Shown: positions 1 through 9,226 of the stretch, piece by piece
Layout: every line of letters begins with the position of its first letter
Position numbering within the stretch: position 1 is the first letter of the stretch
Source of the DNA: Intrasporangium oryzae NRRL B-24470
GTDB lineage: Bacteria > Actinomycetota > Actinomycetes > Actinomycetales > Dermatophilaceae
Direction: 5' to 3'
Assembly: GCF_000576595.1 (NCBI RefSeq)
Contig: NZ_AWSA01000031.1
Coordinates: 1 to 56,318 of the forward strand
DNA: 56,318 bases
Notes under the pieces: model-generated
What the model saw: only the letters and a program-made list of their open reading frames with translations
The model's database searches: none
What the model was told of the DNA's origin: nothing
Program-made: the position numbers and the translations under genes

Positions 1-16
1 CCCACAGGAGTCACTC

Positions 17-898
17 ATGTCCCGCTCCCGATCCTCCCTCGCCCTCGCCGCCGCGTCGGCGCTCGCCGTCGCAGCCCTGGCCGCCTGCGGGTCGTCCACC
101 CCGGCCGGCGGCACGGGCGCCTCGAGCGCGGCCGGCACGGCAGCCGCCGACGCCTGCGCCACGGGCGCGCTCAAGCTCGTCACGCCCGGCAAGCTGACGG
201 TCGGGACCGACAAGCCGGCCTACGAGCCGTGGTTCTCCGCCGACACCCCGAGCAACGGCAAGGGCTACGAGTCGGCCGTCGCGTACGCGATCGCGGAGAA
301 GATGGGCTTCGCCAAGGGCGACGTGACGTGGGTCGTCGTCCCGTTCAACACGGCGATCTCGCCGGCGCCGAAGAGCTTCGACTTCGACGTCAACCAGGTC
401 TCGATCTCCGAGGACCGCAAGAAGGCCGTCGACTTCAGCTCCGGCTACTACGACGTGCGCCAGGCCGTCGTCTCCTACAAGGGCAGCCCGATCGACGGCA
501 AGACCTCCGTCGCCGACCTCAAGGCCGCCAACCTCGGCGCGCAGGTGGGCACGACGTCGCTCAAGGCCATCCAGGACCAGATCCAGCCGAGCAACGACCC
601 GAAGGTGTTCGACACCAACGACATCGCCGTGCAGGCCCTGAAGAACAAGCAGATCGACGGCATCGTCGTCGACGTGCCAACCGCGTTCTACATGACCGCA
701 GCCCAGCTCGACAACGGCGTCATCGTCGGCCAGCTCCCGGCGGCCGGCACCCCCGAGCAGTTCGGCGCAGTGCTCGACAAGGGCTCCGCCCTCACGCCGT
801 GCGTCACCAAGGCGGTCGACGCGCTCCGCGCCGACGGCACCCTCGACAAGCTGCAGCAGGAGTACCTCGCGAACGCCGGTGCCCCCGAGCTGAAGTGA
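17..898 (+). CDS. ABC transporter substrate-binding lipoprotein, amino-acid type
   Basis: Solute-binding lipoprotein of the polar amino acid type (SBP_bac_3-like), 293 aa, which would capture a substrate outside the cell and pass it to the permease and ATPase encoded just downstream. Residues 1-23 form a signal peptide ending in the lipobox L21-A22-A23-C24, so the mature protein should be lipidated on C24 and held on the outer membrane face; a Gly/Ser/Ala-rich spacer follows. A motif typical of the family (QVSISEDRKKAVDFS) lies at about residues 127-141. The start is supported by AGGAG at 6-10. It heads a probable four-gene operon; anything upstream is outside the window. The exact substrate cannot be read from the sequence. 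Confidence 0.9.
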   Translation: MSRSRSSLALAAASALAVAALAACGSSTPAGGTGASSAAGTAAADACATGALKLVTPGKLTVGTDKPAYEPWFSADTPSNGKGYESAVAYAIAEKMGFAKGDVTWVVVPFNTAISPAPKSFDFDVNQVSISEDRKKAVDFSSGYYDVRQAVVSYKGSPIDGKTSVADLKAANLGAQVGTTSLKAIQDQIQPSNDPKVFDTNDIAVQALKNKQIDGIVVDVPTAFYMTAAQLDNGVIVGQLPAAGTPEQFGAVLDKGSALTPCVTKAVDALRADGTLDKLQQEYLANAGAPELK

Positions 899-905
899 CC
901 TCGCG

Positions 906-1835
906 GTGACGTCACCAGCAGGTATGCCGGCAGGCCCGGTCCCCGGGCCCGCCGCGGTCGTGGGCGGTGAGGCCGCCCAGCAGGATGCCGCCTCGTGGAG
1001 CCCGTCGACCGTCGAGGTGGAGCGCCGGGCCTACCGGCGCTCACGGGCGACGCGCTCGGCGGCCGTCTCCGCCGTCAGCACCGTCGTCGTGCTCGGCGTG
1101 CTCGCCTGGCTCGTGACCCACTCCGAGGGGTGGCCGCGGGTCCAGGAGACCTTCTTCAGCTGGGACAAGGCCGTCTCCTCCTTCCCGGCCGTGCTCAAGG
1201 GCCTGTGGCTCAACATCAGGCTCATGATCGTCTGCGGCATCTCGATCCTCGTGCTCGGGCTGACGCTCGCGATCATGCGGACCCTGCGGGGGCCGATCTT
1301 CTTCCCGCTGCGGCTCATCGCCACGGTCTACGTCGACCTCTTCCGCGGGCTGCCGCTCCTGCTCCTCCTGCTGCTCCTCGGCCTCGGCGTGCCGGCCCTT
1401 CGGCTGCCCAACGTGCCGACCGAGCTGGTCTTCTGGGGCGCCGTCGCGATCGTCCTGTCGTACTCCGCCTACGTCGCTGAGGTGTTCCGGGCCGGCATCG
1501 AGTCGGTGCACCCGTCGCAGCGCGCCGCCTCACGGGCGCTCGGCCTCTCGAACGGGCAGACGCTGCGCCACGTCGTGCTGCCGCAGGCGGTGCGCCGTGT
1601 CACCCCGCCGCTCATGAACGACTTCGTCTCCCTCCAGAAGGACTCGGGCCTCATCGCCGTCCTCGGGGCCACCGACGCCATCCGTGCGGCCCAGATCGAG
1701 ACGGCCTCCGACTTCAACTACACGCCCTACGTCGTGGCCGGCGTGCTCTTCCTCTGCCTCACCATCCCGATGGCGCGGCTGACCGACCACGTCGCCCGCA
1801 AGCAGGGCTGGCACGGCGCCGGGGGTGCCCTGTGA
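906..1835 (+). CDS. ABC transporter permease, amino-acid type (HisMQ family)
   Basis: Integral membrane subunit of the amino-acid importer, 309 aa. A hydrophilic N-terminus of about 45 residues precedes several hydrophobic segments (for example one rich in Leu near residues 145-160). The EAA-like cytoplasmic loop that docks on the ATPase is recognisable at about residues 192-215 (RAGIESVHPSQRAASRALGL). The start is GTG at 906, 7 bp after the lipoprotein stop. The stop overlaps the next start by 4 bp (GTGA), indicating translational coupling. A single permease gene suggests a homodimeric membrane core. The dispersed octamer GTATGCCG falls at codons 6-8. Confidence 0.9.
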   Translation: MTSPAGMPAGPVPGPAAVVGGEAAQQDAASWSPSTVEVERRAYRRSRATRSAAVSAVSTVVVLGVLAWLVTHSEGWPRVQETFFSWDKAVSSFPAVLKGLWLNIRLMIVCGISILVLGLTLAIMRTLRGPIFFPLRLIATVYVDLFRGLPLLLLLLLLGLGVPALRLPNVPTELVFWGAVAIVLSYSAYVAEVFRAGIESVHPSQRAASRALGLSNGQTLRHVVLPQAVRRVTPPLMNDFVSLQKDSGLIAVLGATDAIRAAQIETASDFNYTPYVVAGVLFLCLTIPMARLTDHVARKQGWHGAGGAL

Positions 1836-2611
1836 CGTCGGAGTCCGCCACGACGCCCACAGGGGGCGCCGCCCCCGACGCGCCGCTCCTCACGGTGCGC
1901 GGGCTGCGCAAGAGCTTCGGCGAGCACGTCGTGCTCCACGACGTCGACCTCGAGGTACAGCCGGGGGAGTGCGTCGTGCTCATCGGCGCCTCCGGCTCGG
2001 GCAAGTCGACCCTGCTGCGCTGTGTCAACCTCCTCGAGCAGGTCGACGACGGTGTCATCACCCTGGGCGGCCTCGACATCACCGACCCCCGCGTCGACGC
2101 CGACGAGGTGCGCTCGCGCACCGGCATCGTCTTCCAGGCCTACAACCTCTTCCCGCACCTCAGCGTGCTCGACAACGTGACCCTCGCGCCCCGGCGTGTG
2201 CATCGGGTCGCGCGGGCCGAGGCCGAGCGTCGGGCCATGGCGATGCTCGACCGGGTCGGCCTCGCGGAGAAGGCCCGGGCCCGCCCCGACGACCTGTCCG
2301 GTGGCCAGCAGCAGCGGGTCGCCATCGCGCGGGCCATGGTCAACTCGCCGCAGCTCCTCCTCCTCGACGAGGTGACGTCGGCGCTCGACCCCGAGCTCGT
2401 CGGCGAGGTCCTCGACCTGCTCCGCGACCTGCGCGCCGAGGGCATGACGATGATCCTCTCGACCCACGAGATGGGCTTCGCGCGCAACGTCGCCGACACC
2501 GTCTGCTTCCTCGACGGCGGCCGGATCCTCGAGCAGGGCGCGCCCGCCGAGGTGCTCGGGGCGCCGCGCGAGCCGCGGACCCGGCAGTTCCTCTCCCGAC
2601 TCGTCTCGTGA
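1832..2611 (+). CDS. ABC transporter ATP-binding protein, amino-acid type
   Basis: Cytoplasmic ATPase of the importer, 259 aa, close to the usual family length of 240-260. Walker A GASGSGKST is at residues 52-60, the ABC signature LSGGQQQR at 155-162, Walker B LLLLDE at 175-180, and the H-loop histidine in STHEMGFARN follows. These match the GlnQ/HisP group. The GTG start at 1832 overlaps the permease stop by 4 bp, and its own stop overlaps the next GTG (2608) by 4 bp. The three transporter genes and the RNA methyltransferase are therefore probably one coupled transcript. Confidence 0.93.
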   Translation: MTSESATTPTGGAAPDAPLLTVRGLRKSFGEHVVLHDVDLEVQPGECVVLIGASGSGKSTLLRCVNLLEQVDDGVITLGGLDITDPRVDADEVRSRTGIVFQAYNLFPHLSVLDNVTLAPRRVHRVARAEAERRAMAMLDRVGLAEKARARPDDLSGGQQQRVAIARAMVNSPQLLLLDEVTSALDPELVGEVLDLLRDLRAEGMTMILSTHEMGFARNVADTVCFLDGGRILEQGAPAEVLGAPREPRTRQFLSRLVS

Positions 2612-3318
2612 CCGGTCCGCAGCACGAGCCGTCGGGTGCGCCCACGACCGGGCCCGACGAGGAGTCGGGCACCTCGCGAGAGCCCGCCGAGCGGCATACG
2701 GACGTGGGGGTGGGGCCGTGGGAGGGCCCATGGCCCGAAGGCGACCACTGGGACCCTGAGCTGCTCGGCGAGGGCGACCGGCGCAACGTCGTCGACGCCT
2801 ACCGCTACTGGCGGCACGAGGCGATCGTCGCCGACCTCGACGCGAGACGGCACGACTTCCACGTCGCCGTCGAGAACTGGGGGCACGACTTCAACATCGG
2901 CTCGGTCATCCGCACCGCGAACGCCATGGGCGCCAAGGCGTTCCACATCGTCGGGCGGCGGCGCTGGAACCGGCGCGGCGCGATGGTGACCGACCGCTAC
3001 CAGCACGAGCACCACCACCCCGATGCGGCGAGCCTCGCGGAGTGGGCGCGAGCCGAGGGCCTGACGCTGGTCGGCATCGACAACCTGCCAGGGTCGCTCC
3101 CGCTGGAGACGTTCGACCTCCCACGGCGGTGCGTCCTCGTCTTCGGGCAGGAGGGGCCCGGCCTGTCCGAGGCCATGCGGGCCGAGTGCGCCGTCGTGCT
3201 CCACATCGAGCAGTTCGGCTCGACGCGCTCGATCAACGCCGGGGCCGCGGCGGCGATCGCCATGCACGCCTGGGTCCGGCGCCACGTCTTCGGCCAGGGG
3301 GCCCGTGCTCCGGGTTGA
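2608..3318 (+). CDS. TrmH/SpoU-family RNA methyltransferase
   Basis: SAM-dependent RNA 2'-O-methyltransferase of the SPOUT (knotted) class, 236 aa. The three family motifs are clear: NIGSVIRTANAMG at 96-108 (motif 1), LVFGQEGPGLS at about 177-187 (motif 2) and IEQFGSTRSINAGAAAAIAM from about residue 200 (motif 3). About 60 N-terminal residues are acidic and low-complexity, and one copy of the dispersed octamer encodes ERHT there. GTG at 2608 was chosen because it overlaps the ATPase stop by 4 bp. Whether it modifies tRNA or rRNA cannot be decided. Its coupling to a transporter is probably positional. Confidence 0.88.
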   Translation: MTGPQHEPSGAPTTGPDEESGTSREPAERHTDVGVGPWEGPWPEGDHWDPELLGEGDRRNVVDAYRYWRHEAIVADLDARRHDFHVAVENWGHDFNIGSVIRTANAMGAKAFHIVGRRRWNRRGAMVTDRYQHEHHHPDAASLAEWARAEGLTLVGIDNLPGSLPLETFDLPRRCVLVFGQEGPGLSEAMRAECAVVLHIEQFGSTRSINAGAAAAIAMHAWVRRHVFGQGARAPG

Positions 3319-3359
3319 CGTGTTCGACCCGGTCGTCGCCTGGCGGAACACCTCAACCC
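3312..3359. terminator. Hairpin between convergent genes
   Basis: A 14-bp stem with one mismatch (3312-3325 with 3346-3359) overlaps the methyltransferase stop codon and lies just before the end of the convergent minus-strand gene. Probable bidirectional terminator. Confidence 0.55.
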
Positions 3360-3369
3360 GATCGCACCG

Positions 3370-4566
3370 TCAGCCGATCGCCTCGCGACCCCGCCAACGC
3401 AGCGGCTGCTCGGCGTACTCCTCGAGGACGTGGGCGACGACGCCGAACGAGCGGGCGACCTGGAACGCGACCTCGCCCGCGGCGGCCGGCAGGTCGAGCG
3501 CGTGGAGCAGCGCGGCGCTCGCGAGGTCGATGTTGGGGTGGTCGCCGGTCCGGTCCCGGACCGCCATGGCGAGCGCGTCGACGCGGCGTCGAAGGTGGCC
3601 CGTCCCCGGCAGGCGCCACACCGTCTCGAGCACGACGTCGGCCCGGGGGTCGCCAGCCGGGTAGAGGAAGTGCCCGAACCCCGGCACGTGGCCGCGCTCC
3701 CGGATCGCCGCGGCAATGGCGGCCTCGGGCCGTCGCTCGTCGGCGAGCAGGTGGTGGGCGGCGATCGGGGCCGCGCCGTGGAGCGGTCCGGCCATCGCGG
3801 CATACGCGGCGGTGAGGCAGTCATGGACGCCGGCCCGCGTCGACGCCGCGACCCGCGCGGCGATCGTCGAGGCCGTGAGGCCGTGGTCGAGCAGCGAGGT
3901 GAGCAGGACCCGGACGGCGTCGACCTCGGCCGGGCTGCCAGGGACGGCGCGGAGCCCGGCGAGGAGCGTCGCGGCGAGGTCGCCCCTGGCCGCCTCTGGG
4001 CCCGGGCCGGCGGCGGAGATGAGCGACGTCGCGGCACGGATCGTCGGCAGGGCGGACGCGCGCACCCGGTCCGGGTCGAGGTCGGCCGCCCAGGGGTCGT
4101 CGGCGGCGAGGACCTGGACCGCGACCGGGATCCGACGCTCGAGCGGCAACCGCTCGATGAGGCGGCGCACCGGGGCAGGAGGCGTCGTGGGGGTGGCCCG
4201 ACCCACGTCGGCAGCCGCTGCGGCGTCGGCGGCACCGACCACGAGCGCGGCCGCCTCCTCCAGGGTGGTCGTCGCCACGACCTCCGCGAGTGGGACGCCG
4301 CGGTAGAAGAGCTCCCCGTCGACCTGGGTGCTGACCGAGCTGGCGACGCTGCGGAAGCGCAGGACCGGCTGGGGAGTCCCGGAGGGCCGGGTCGCCGCGG
4401 CCATGGCGTCGATCTGGGCCCGGTCGAAGAGGCTCTCCTGCTGGCCGGGTCGTCGCTCGCTGTGGAGCAGGCCCCGGCTGACGTAGGCGTAGAGGGTCGC
4501 GCGCTTGACGCCGAGGCGCTGGGCGGCCTCCGTGGTCGTGATCCACTGGCCCGCCGGACCGCTCAT
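3370..4566 (-). CDS. Citrate synthase-like protein with N-terminal helix-turn-helix
   Basis: A 398-aa protein joining a MerR/excisionase-type helix-turn-helix (residues about 8-35, ITTTEAAQRLGVKRATLYAY) to a citrate-synthase fold. The three catalytic positions are retained: H228 in DHGLTAST, H299 in GFGHFLY and D347 in HPNIDLAS. It may therefore be an active (methyl)citrate synthase, a DNA-binding regulator using that fold as a metabolite sensor, or both. It diverges from a stand-alone citrate synthase, with palindromic sites between them that look like its own operator. ATG at 4566 was chosen over upstream in-frame codons because AGGAGG lies just before it. The HTH-fused type is known as an annotated family in actinobacteria; its regulatory role is my inference. 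Confidence 0.85.
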   Translation of the reverse strand: MSGPAGQWITTTEAAQRLGVKRATLYAYVSRGLLHSERRPGQQESLFDRAQIDAMAAATRPSGTPQPVLRFRSVASSVSTQVDGELFYRGVPLAEVVATTTLEEAAALVVGAADAAAAADVGRATPTTPPAPVRRLIERLPLERRIPVAVQVLAADDPWAADLDPDRVRASALPTIRAATSLISAAGPGPEAARGDLAATLLAGLRAVPGSPAEVDAVRVLLTSLLDHGLTASTIAARVAASTRAGVHDCLTAAYAAMAGPLHGAAPIAAHHLLADERRPEAAIAAAIRERGHVPGFGHFLYPAGDPRADVVLETVWRLPGTGHLRRRVDALAMAVRDRTGDHPNIDLASAALLHALDLPAAAGEVAFQVARSFGVVAHVLEEYAEQPLRWRGREAIG

Positions 4567-4587
4567 GGCTCCTCCTGTCGACTCGAG

Positions 4588-4640
4588 CAACGTTGATCGG
4601 ATCAACGTTGACTCGATCAATATTGACGATGTTGATCAAC
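4588..4640. promoter_or_regulatory. Operator-like GTTGATC repeat cluster between citrate synthase genes
   Basis: An AT-richer stretch with repeated GTTGA/TCAAC half-sites: a perfect palindrome around a central G (GTTGATCGGATCAAC, 4592-4606), an imperfect one at 4607-4620, and a perfect 10-mer GTTGATCAAC at 4631-4640. It sits between the divergent starts at 4566 and 4680, where a repressor or activator would control both genes. The HTH-citrate synthase fusion is the obvious candidate binder. Confidence 0.7.
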
Positions 4641-4679
4641 ACGTCTCAGAGTGGCGGGTGAAATGGAGAGGAGCAAGCC

Positions 4680-5921
4680 ATGACCATCGACCACACCCGC
4701 AACACCACCTCGGGCACCACCGGCGACGACGGGTTCGTCACCGTGCCCCCCGGCCTGGCCAAGGTCGTCGTCACCGACACCGAGCTCGGCGACGTCAGGG
4801 GAGCGGAGGGGTTCTACCACTACCGCCAGTACTCGGCCGTGGACGTCGCCGAGCACGCGACCTTCGAGCAGGCGGCGCACCTGCTCGTCCACGGGCACCT
4901 GCCCGACGCGGCCGAGGAGGCTGCGTTCCGGACCCGGCTCGGGGCGCTGCGTGTGCTGCCCGACGAGCTCGCGGCCCTCCTGCCCGCCGTCTGCGCCACG
5001 ACGGACGACCCGCTCCAGGTCCTGCGCACCGCGCTGTCGGCGTGGGGTGGCGTCATGGGCCTCCGTCCGCTCTACGACGCGTCGGCCGACGAGGCCCTCG
5101 ACGCCGCGCTCGCCGCGGTGGCCGTCACCCCGACGATCCTCGCCGCGGCCCACCGGATCAGCCGCGGCCTCGAGCCGGTCGCCCCGGACCCGTCACTCCC
5201 GCACGCGGAGGACTACCTGCGGATGGTGGCCGGGACCGCGCCCTCGACGTCTTCGACGTCTTCGACGGCTTCGGCGCCCTCGGCGCGCGACGTGAGGGCG
5301 GTCGAGCAGTACCTCGTCTCGACGATGGACCACGGCTTCAACGCCTCGACCTTCACGGCCCGGGTCATCGCCTCGACGGGAGCCGACCTCGCCGCCTGCC
5401 TCGTTGGCGCCCTCGGCTCGTTCTCCGGGCCGAAGCACGGCGGCGCACCGAGTCGGGCGCTCGAGGCCCTCGACGAGATCGGCACCGTCGACCGGGCCGA
5501 GCCCTACGTCCGCGAGCGGATCACCAAGGGGGAGCGGGTCATGGGGTTCGGGCACGCCGTCTACCGGACCAAGGACCCGCGTTCCGAGATGCTCAAGGCC
5601 GTCGCGCGGCGCTACGACGACCCGCTCGTCGACTTCGCCGTCGCCGTCGAGGACGCCTTCGACCGCAGCCTCGCCGAGCTGAAGCCGGGCCGTGAGCTGC
5701 ACGCCAACGTCGAGTTCTACGCGGGTGTCGTCATGAAGCTCGCCGGCCTCGACCCGAGCATGTTCACGCCGACCTTCTGCGTGGCCCGCGTCGTCGGCTG
5801 GACGGCCAACATCCTCGAGCAGGCGCGCGACCCGAAGATCATCCGCCCGGCCGCCCGCTACGTCGGCCCCACCGCGCCGCAGCCGATGCCGCACCTGCTG
5901 CCCGAGCCCGTCCCCGCCTGA
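4680..5921 (+). CDS. Citrate synthase / 2-methylcitrate synthase family protein
   Basis: A 413-aa citrate-synthase-fold enzyme expected to condense acetyl-CoA (or propionyl-CoA) with oxaloacetate. H218 (MDHGFNAST) and H292 (GFGHAVY) match the two catalytic histidines. The position normally held by the catalytic aspartate reads Glu (E345 in NVEFYAG), while the divergent HTH-fused paralogue has Asp there. I recall similar NVEFYAG motifs in related actinobacterial proteins, so this is probably a subfamily trait rather than damage. A Ser/Thr/Ala-rich linker lies at about 190-204. The start ATG follows GAGAGGAG. Expression is probably controlled from the 4588-4640 operator. Confidence 0.87.
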   Translation: MTIDHTRNTTSGTTGDDGFVTVPPGLAKVVVTDTELGDVRGAEGFYHYRQYSAVDVAEHATFEQAAHLLVHGHLPDAAEEAAFRTRLGALRVLPDELAALLPAVCATTDDPLQVLRTALSAWGGVMGLRPLYDASADEALDAALAAVAVTPTILAAAHRISRGLEPVAPDPSLPHAEDYLRMVAGTAPSTSSTSSTASAPSARDVRAVEQYLVSTMDHGFNASTFTARVIASTGADLAACLVGALGSFSGPKHGGAPSRALEALDEIGTVDRAEPYVRERITKGERVMGFGHAVYRTKDPRSEMLKAVARRYDDPLVDFAVAVEDAFDRSLAELKPGRELHANVEFYAGVVMKLAGLDPSMFTPTFCVARVVGWTANILEQARDPKIIRPAARYVGPTAPQPMPHLLPEPVPA

Positions 5922-5953
5922 CGGCGCGCGCCGGCCGTCGACCGAGCGGGTGC

Positions 5954-5989
5954 GCCGCCGGGCCGGGTCGCGCGACCCGGCCCGGCGGC
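5954..5989. terminator. 36-bp perfect GC palindrome after citrate synthase
   Basis: Two 18-base arms (5954-5971 and 5972-5989) are exact reverse complements with no spacer. It lies 33 bp after the citrate synthase stop and 30 bp before the MFS start. It could terminate transcription without a U tract, or bind a dimeric protein. It lies in the MFS gene leader. Confidence 0.5.
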
Positions 5990-6018
5990 ATATGGCCGGC
6001 TCATGGAGGATGGGGCCC

Positions 6019-7257
6019 GTGCCCGCCCCGTCCGTGACCAGCGACCGCTCGTTCGTCCGCTTCTGGATCGCCGACGCGGTCTCCAACCTCGGAACGTTCG
6101 TCTCGACCCTCGCGATCCAGCTCCTCCTCATCGACACGCTCCACGCCGACCAGCGCGCCATCGGCTTCGTCCGTTCGGCCCAGTGGCTGCCGTACCTCCT
6201 CTTCGGCGTCCTGGCGGGCGTCGTCGTCGACCGGGTACGGCGCCGGCCGCTCCTTGTCGCCGCTGACGTGCTCTCCGCGGTGTTCCTCGGCACGGTCGCC
6301 GCCCTCGCGCTGGCCGGCCGCCTCACCGTCCCGGCCCTCTGCGTGCTCGTCTTCCTCGCCGGGTCGGCGTCGATGTTCTTCATCGCGGCGCACCAGTCGT
6401 TCCTGCCGAGCCTCGTGCCGGTGACCTCCCTGCCCACCGCGTGGGCGCGGCTCGAGCAGACGACGACCGCCGCCCAGTCGATCGGCCCCCTCGTCGGCGG
6501 CCTGCTCGTGCGGACGCTTACCGCGCCGGTGGCCGTGCTCGTCGACGCCGTGTCGTATGCCGTGTCCGCCGTCCTGCTCGCGACCCTCCGGGTCCACGAG
6601 CCGGCTCCCGCACGGACCGAGGAACGGCACGTCTGGCGAGAGCTCAAGGAGGGGGCGCACTGGGTCTACCGCCACCGGATGCTCGCGCCGTACGCGGTGT
6701 CGCTCCACCTCTGGTTCTTCGCCAACGCCATCGTCTCGACGGTGCTCGTCTACTTCGCCGCCACCGAGCTCCACCTCGACGCCCTGGCCATCGGCGTCGT
6801 CCTCGCCGCCGCGGGGGTGAGCGGGGTCGTCGGCGCCGGGCTCGGACCCCGCCTGGCCCGGCGCTACGGCATGGGCAGGGTGGTCGCGGCCTCGGGGTGG
6901 CTCAGCCCAGCGGCATACGCCCTGCTCCTCCTCGCGCAGCCCGGGCCGGGGGCCATCGTGTGGCCGGTCGTGGCCAACCTCGTCTTCGGCTTCGGGCTCG
7001 GCGTGCGCGGACCGCTCGACATGAGCTACCGCAACATGGTGACGCCCGACCGGCTCCGGGGCCGGATGAACGCGACGATCCGATCGCTCAACTGGGGGTC
7101 GATCTCCGTTGCAGCCCCCCTCGCCGGCGCGGCCGCCGCGACATGGGGCAACCGGGTTGCGATCGGCATCGGCATCGCCGGGCTGGCCGTCGCTGCGGCT
7201 GTCCTCAGCCTCTCGCCGTACCGCGAGGCCGAGCTCGCGCCGGTCGCTCCCGCGTAG
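6019..7257 (+). CDS. MFS transporter (EntS/MFS_3-like exporter)
   Basis: A 412-aa protein with about 12 hydrophobic segments, typical of the major facilitator superfamily. The VVDRVRRRPLLVAADVLSAV stretch near residue 70 matches the conserved loop 2-3 region, and RNMVTPDRLRGRMNATIRS near residue 340 is characteristic of the EntS/MFS_3 group of small-molecule and siderophore exporters. GTG at 6019 is preferred over ATG 6010 because GGAGG at 6005-6009 then has a 9-nt spacing. It appears monocistronic. The substrate is unknown. Confidence 0.85.
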   Translation: MPAPSVTSDRSFVRFWIADAVSNLGTFVSTLAIQLLLIDTLHADQRAIGFVRSAQWLPYLLFGVLAGVVVDRVRRRPLLVAADVLSAVFLGTVAALALAGRLTVPALCVLVFLAGSASMFFIAAHQSFLPSLVPVTSLPTAWARLEQTTTAAQSIGPLVGGLLVRTLTAPVAVLVDAVSYAVSAVLLATLRVHEPAPARTEERHVWRELKEGAHWVYRHRMLAPYAVSLHLWFFANAIVSTVLVYFAATELHLDALAIGVVLAAAGVSGVVGAGLGPRLARRYGMGRVVAASGWLSPAAYALLLLAQPGPGAIVWPVVANLVFGFGLGVRGPLDMSYRNMVTPDRLRGRMNATIRSLNWGSISVAAPLAGAAAATWGNRVAIGIGIAGLAVAAAVLSLSPYREAELAPVAPA

Positions 7258-7355
7258 CCGGCGGCCGCCCACCACTAGCCAGCGACCGGCCGGGGCTGGA
7301 CGATGGGGGAGGCCCCGACGGGTGTTCGGTGGCGTCCCCAGAGAGGTGGTGCAAC

Positions 7356-7562
7356 GTGGCACACACATACGGCGTCACGGAGGTCGTCGGGTCGTCGACG
7401 ACGTCCATCGACGATGCGATCCGCGGCGCGGTCGAGCGAGCCAACCAGACCGTGCGCCACCTCGACTGGTTCGAGGTGACGCAGATCCGGGGGCATCTCG
7501 AGGACGGGGCCGTCGGCCACCTCCAGGTGACGCTCAAGCTCGGCTTTCGCCTCGAGGAGTGA
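7356..7562 (+). CDS. Dodecin family flavin-binding protein
   Basis: A 68-aa protein that matches dodecin along its whole length. Dodecins form hollow dodecamers that store or buffer flavins. The signature LDWFEVTQIRGHLEDG is at 36-51; W38 and Q57 correspond to the tryptophan and glutamine that sandwich the isoalloxazine ring in characterised dodecins. The start is GTG at 7356, with a GAGAGG ribosome-binding site about 10 nt upstream. It lies 98 bp after the MFS gene and 30 bp before the peptidase gene, which has its own promoter. Confidence 0.93.
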   Translation: MAHTYGVTEVVGSSTTSIDDAIRGAVERANQTVRHLDWFEVTQIRGHLEDGAVGHLQVTLKLGFRLEE

Positions 7563-7579
7563 CGCCCGCGCCACCCCGC

Positions 7580-7585
7580 TAGGGT
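7580..7585 (+). promoter_or_regulatory. Leaderless -10 box of the M24 peptidase gene
   Basis: TAGGGT followed by 7 nt and then ATG 7593. This TANNNT-N6/7-start spacing is typical of actinobacterial leaderless transcripts. No Shine-Dalgarno is visible. Confidence 0.6.
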
Positions 7586-7592
7586 CGGTGCC

Positions 7593-8720
<1,128 letters not shown>

Positions 8721-8772
8721 CCGCCCCTGAGGCTGGGGTCCCCTCGTGGGGGGGTGTCGTCAGGGTTCGTCG

Positions 8773-9159
8773 TCAGGGGGCGGGGCGATGTGTCAGCTGG
8801 AGGAACCCGCCGCTGAAGTCCTGCCGCTCGAGCACCCGGCGGATCATGCCGTTCGCCGCGGCGAGGGCGACGTCCTTGCCCACGAAGGTCGGCTCGGTGC
8901 ACTCGTGCGCCGCGCCCTTCCACAGGACCGTGCACCCGCCGGCGGCCCGGACGTTGCGCACCCAGTCGGTGCCGCGTCCCCAGGGCAGCCCGATGACGAA
9001 CGTCGAGTCCGTGGCGATGACCGCGACCGGGGTCGTGTACTCCGTGCCGCTCCGCCGTCCCCGGTGGTGGACCACCGCCCAGAGGGGGAACCAGCGGTGG
9101 CCCGCCAGGCGGATCGCGACGCGGTTGAACTGCCTGGCTGCAGCAGGAGGTCCGGACAT
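8773..9159 (-). CDS. Deazaflavin (F420)-dependent nitroreductase-like protein
   Basis: A 128-aa protein resembling the Ddn/FDOR split-barrel family of deazaflavin-dependent oxidoreductases. Recognisable parts are the N-terminal helix (NRVAIRLAGHRWFPLWAVV), the RGRRSGTEYTTPVAV strand pair at about 35-50 and GRGTDWVRNVRAAG at about 66-79. The last is typical of the family cofactor-binding region. ATG 9159 was chosen because the family start aligns there; there is only a weak GGGG upstream. Convergent with the peptidase gene. The natural substrate cannot be told. Confidence 0.8.
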   Translation of the reverse strand: MSGPPAAARQFNRVAIRLAGHRWFPLWAVVHHRGRRSGTEYTTPVAVIATDSTFVIGLPWGRGTDWVRNVRAAGGCTVLWKGAAHECTEPTFVGKDVALAAANGMIRRVLERQDFSGGFLQLTHRPAP

Positions 9160-9226
9160 GACCCCAGCATGCTCCCCCGATGACCGAGGGAGTGGCGAAG
9201 GAGCCGCCGATCCGCCGAGGGCAGGG

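Noticed and set aside
8721-8782. A terminator between the M24 peptidase and nitroreductase genes.
   Set aside because: The tract is hairpin-prone (CCCCTGA with TCAGGGG, and CCCCTCGTGGGG), but arms overlap the stop codon and pairing is ambiguous, so I did not list it.
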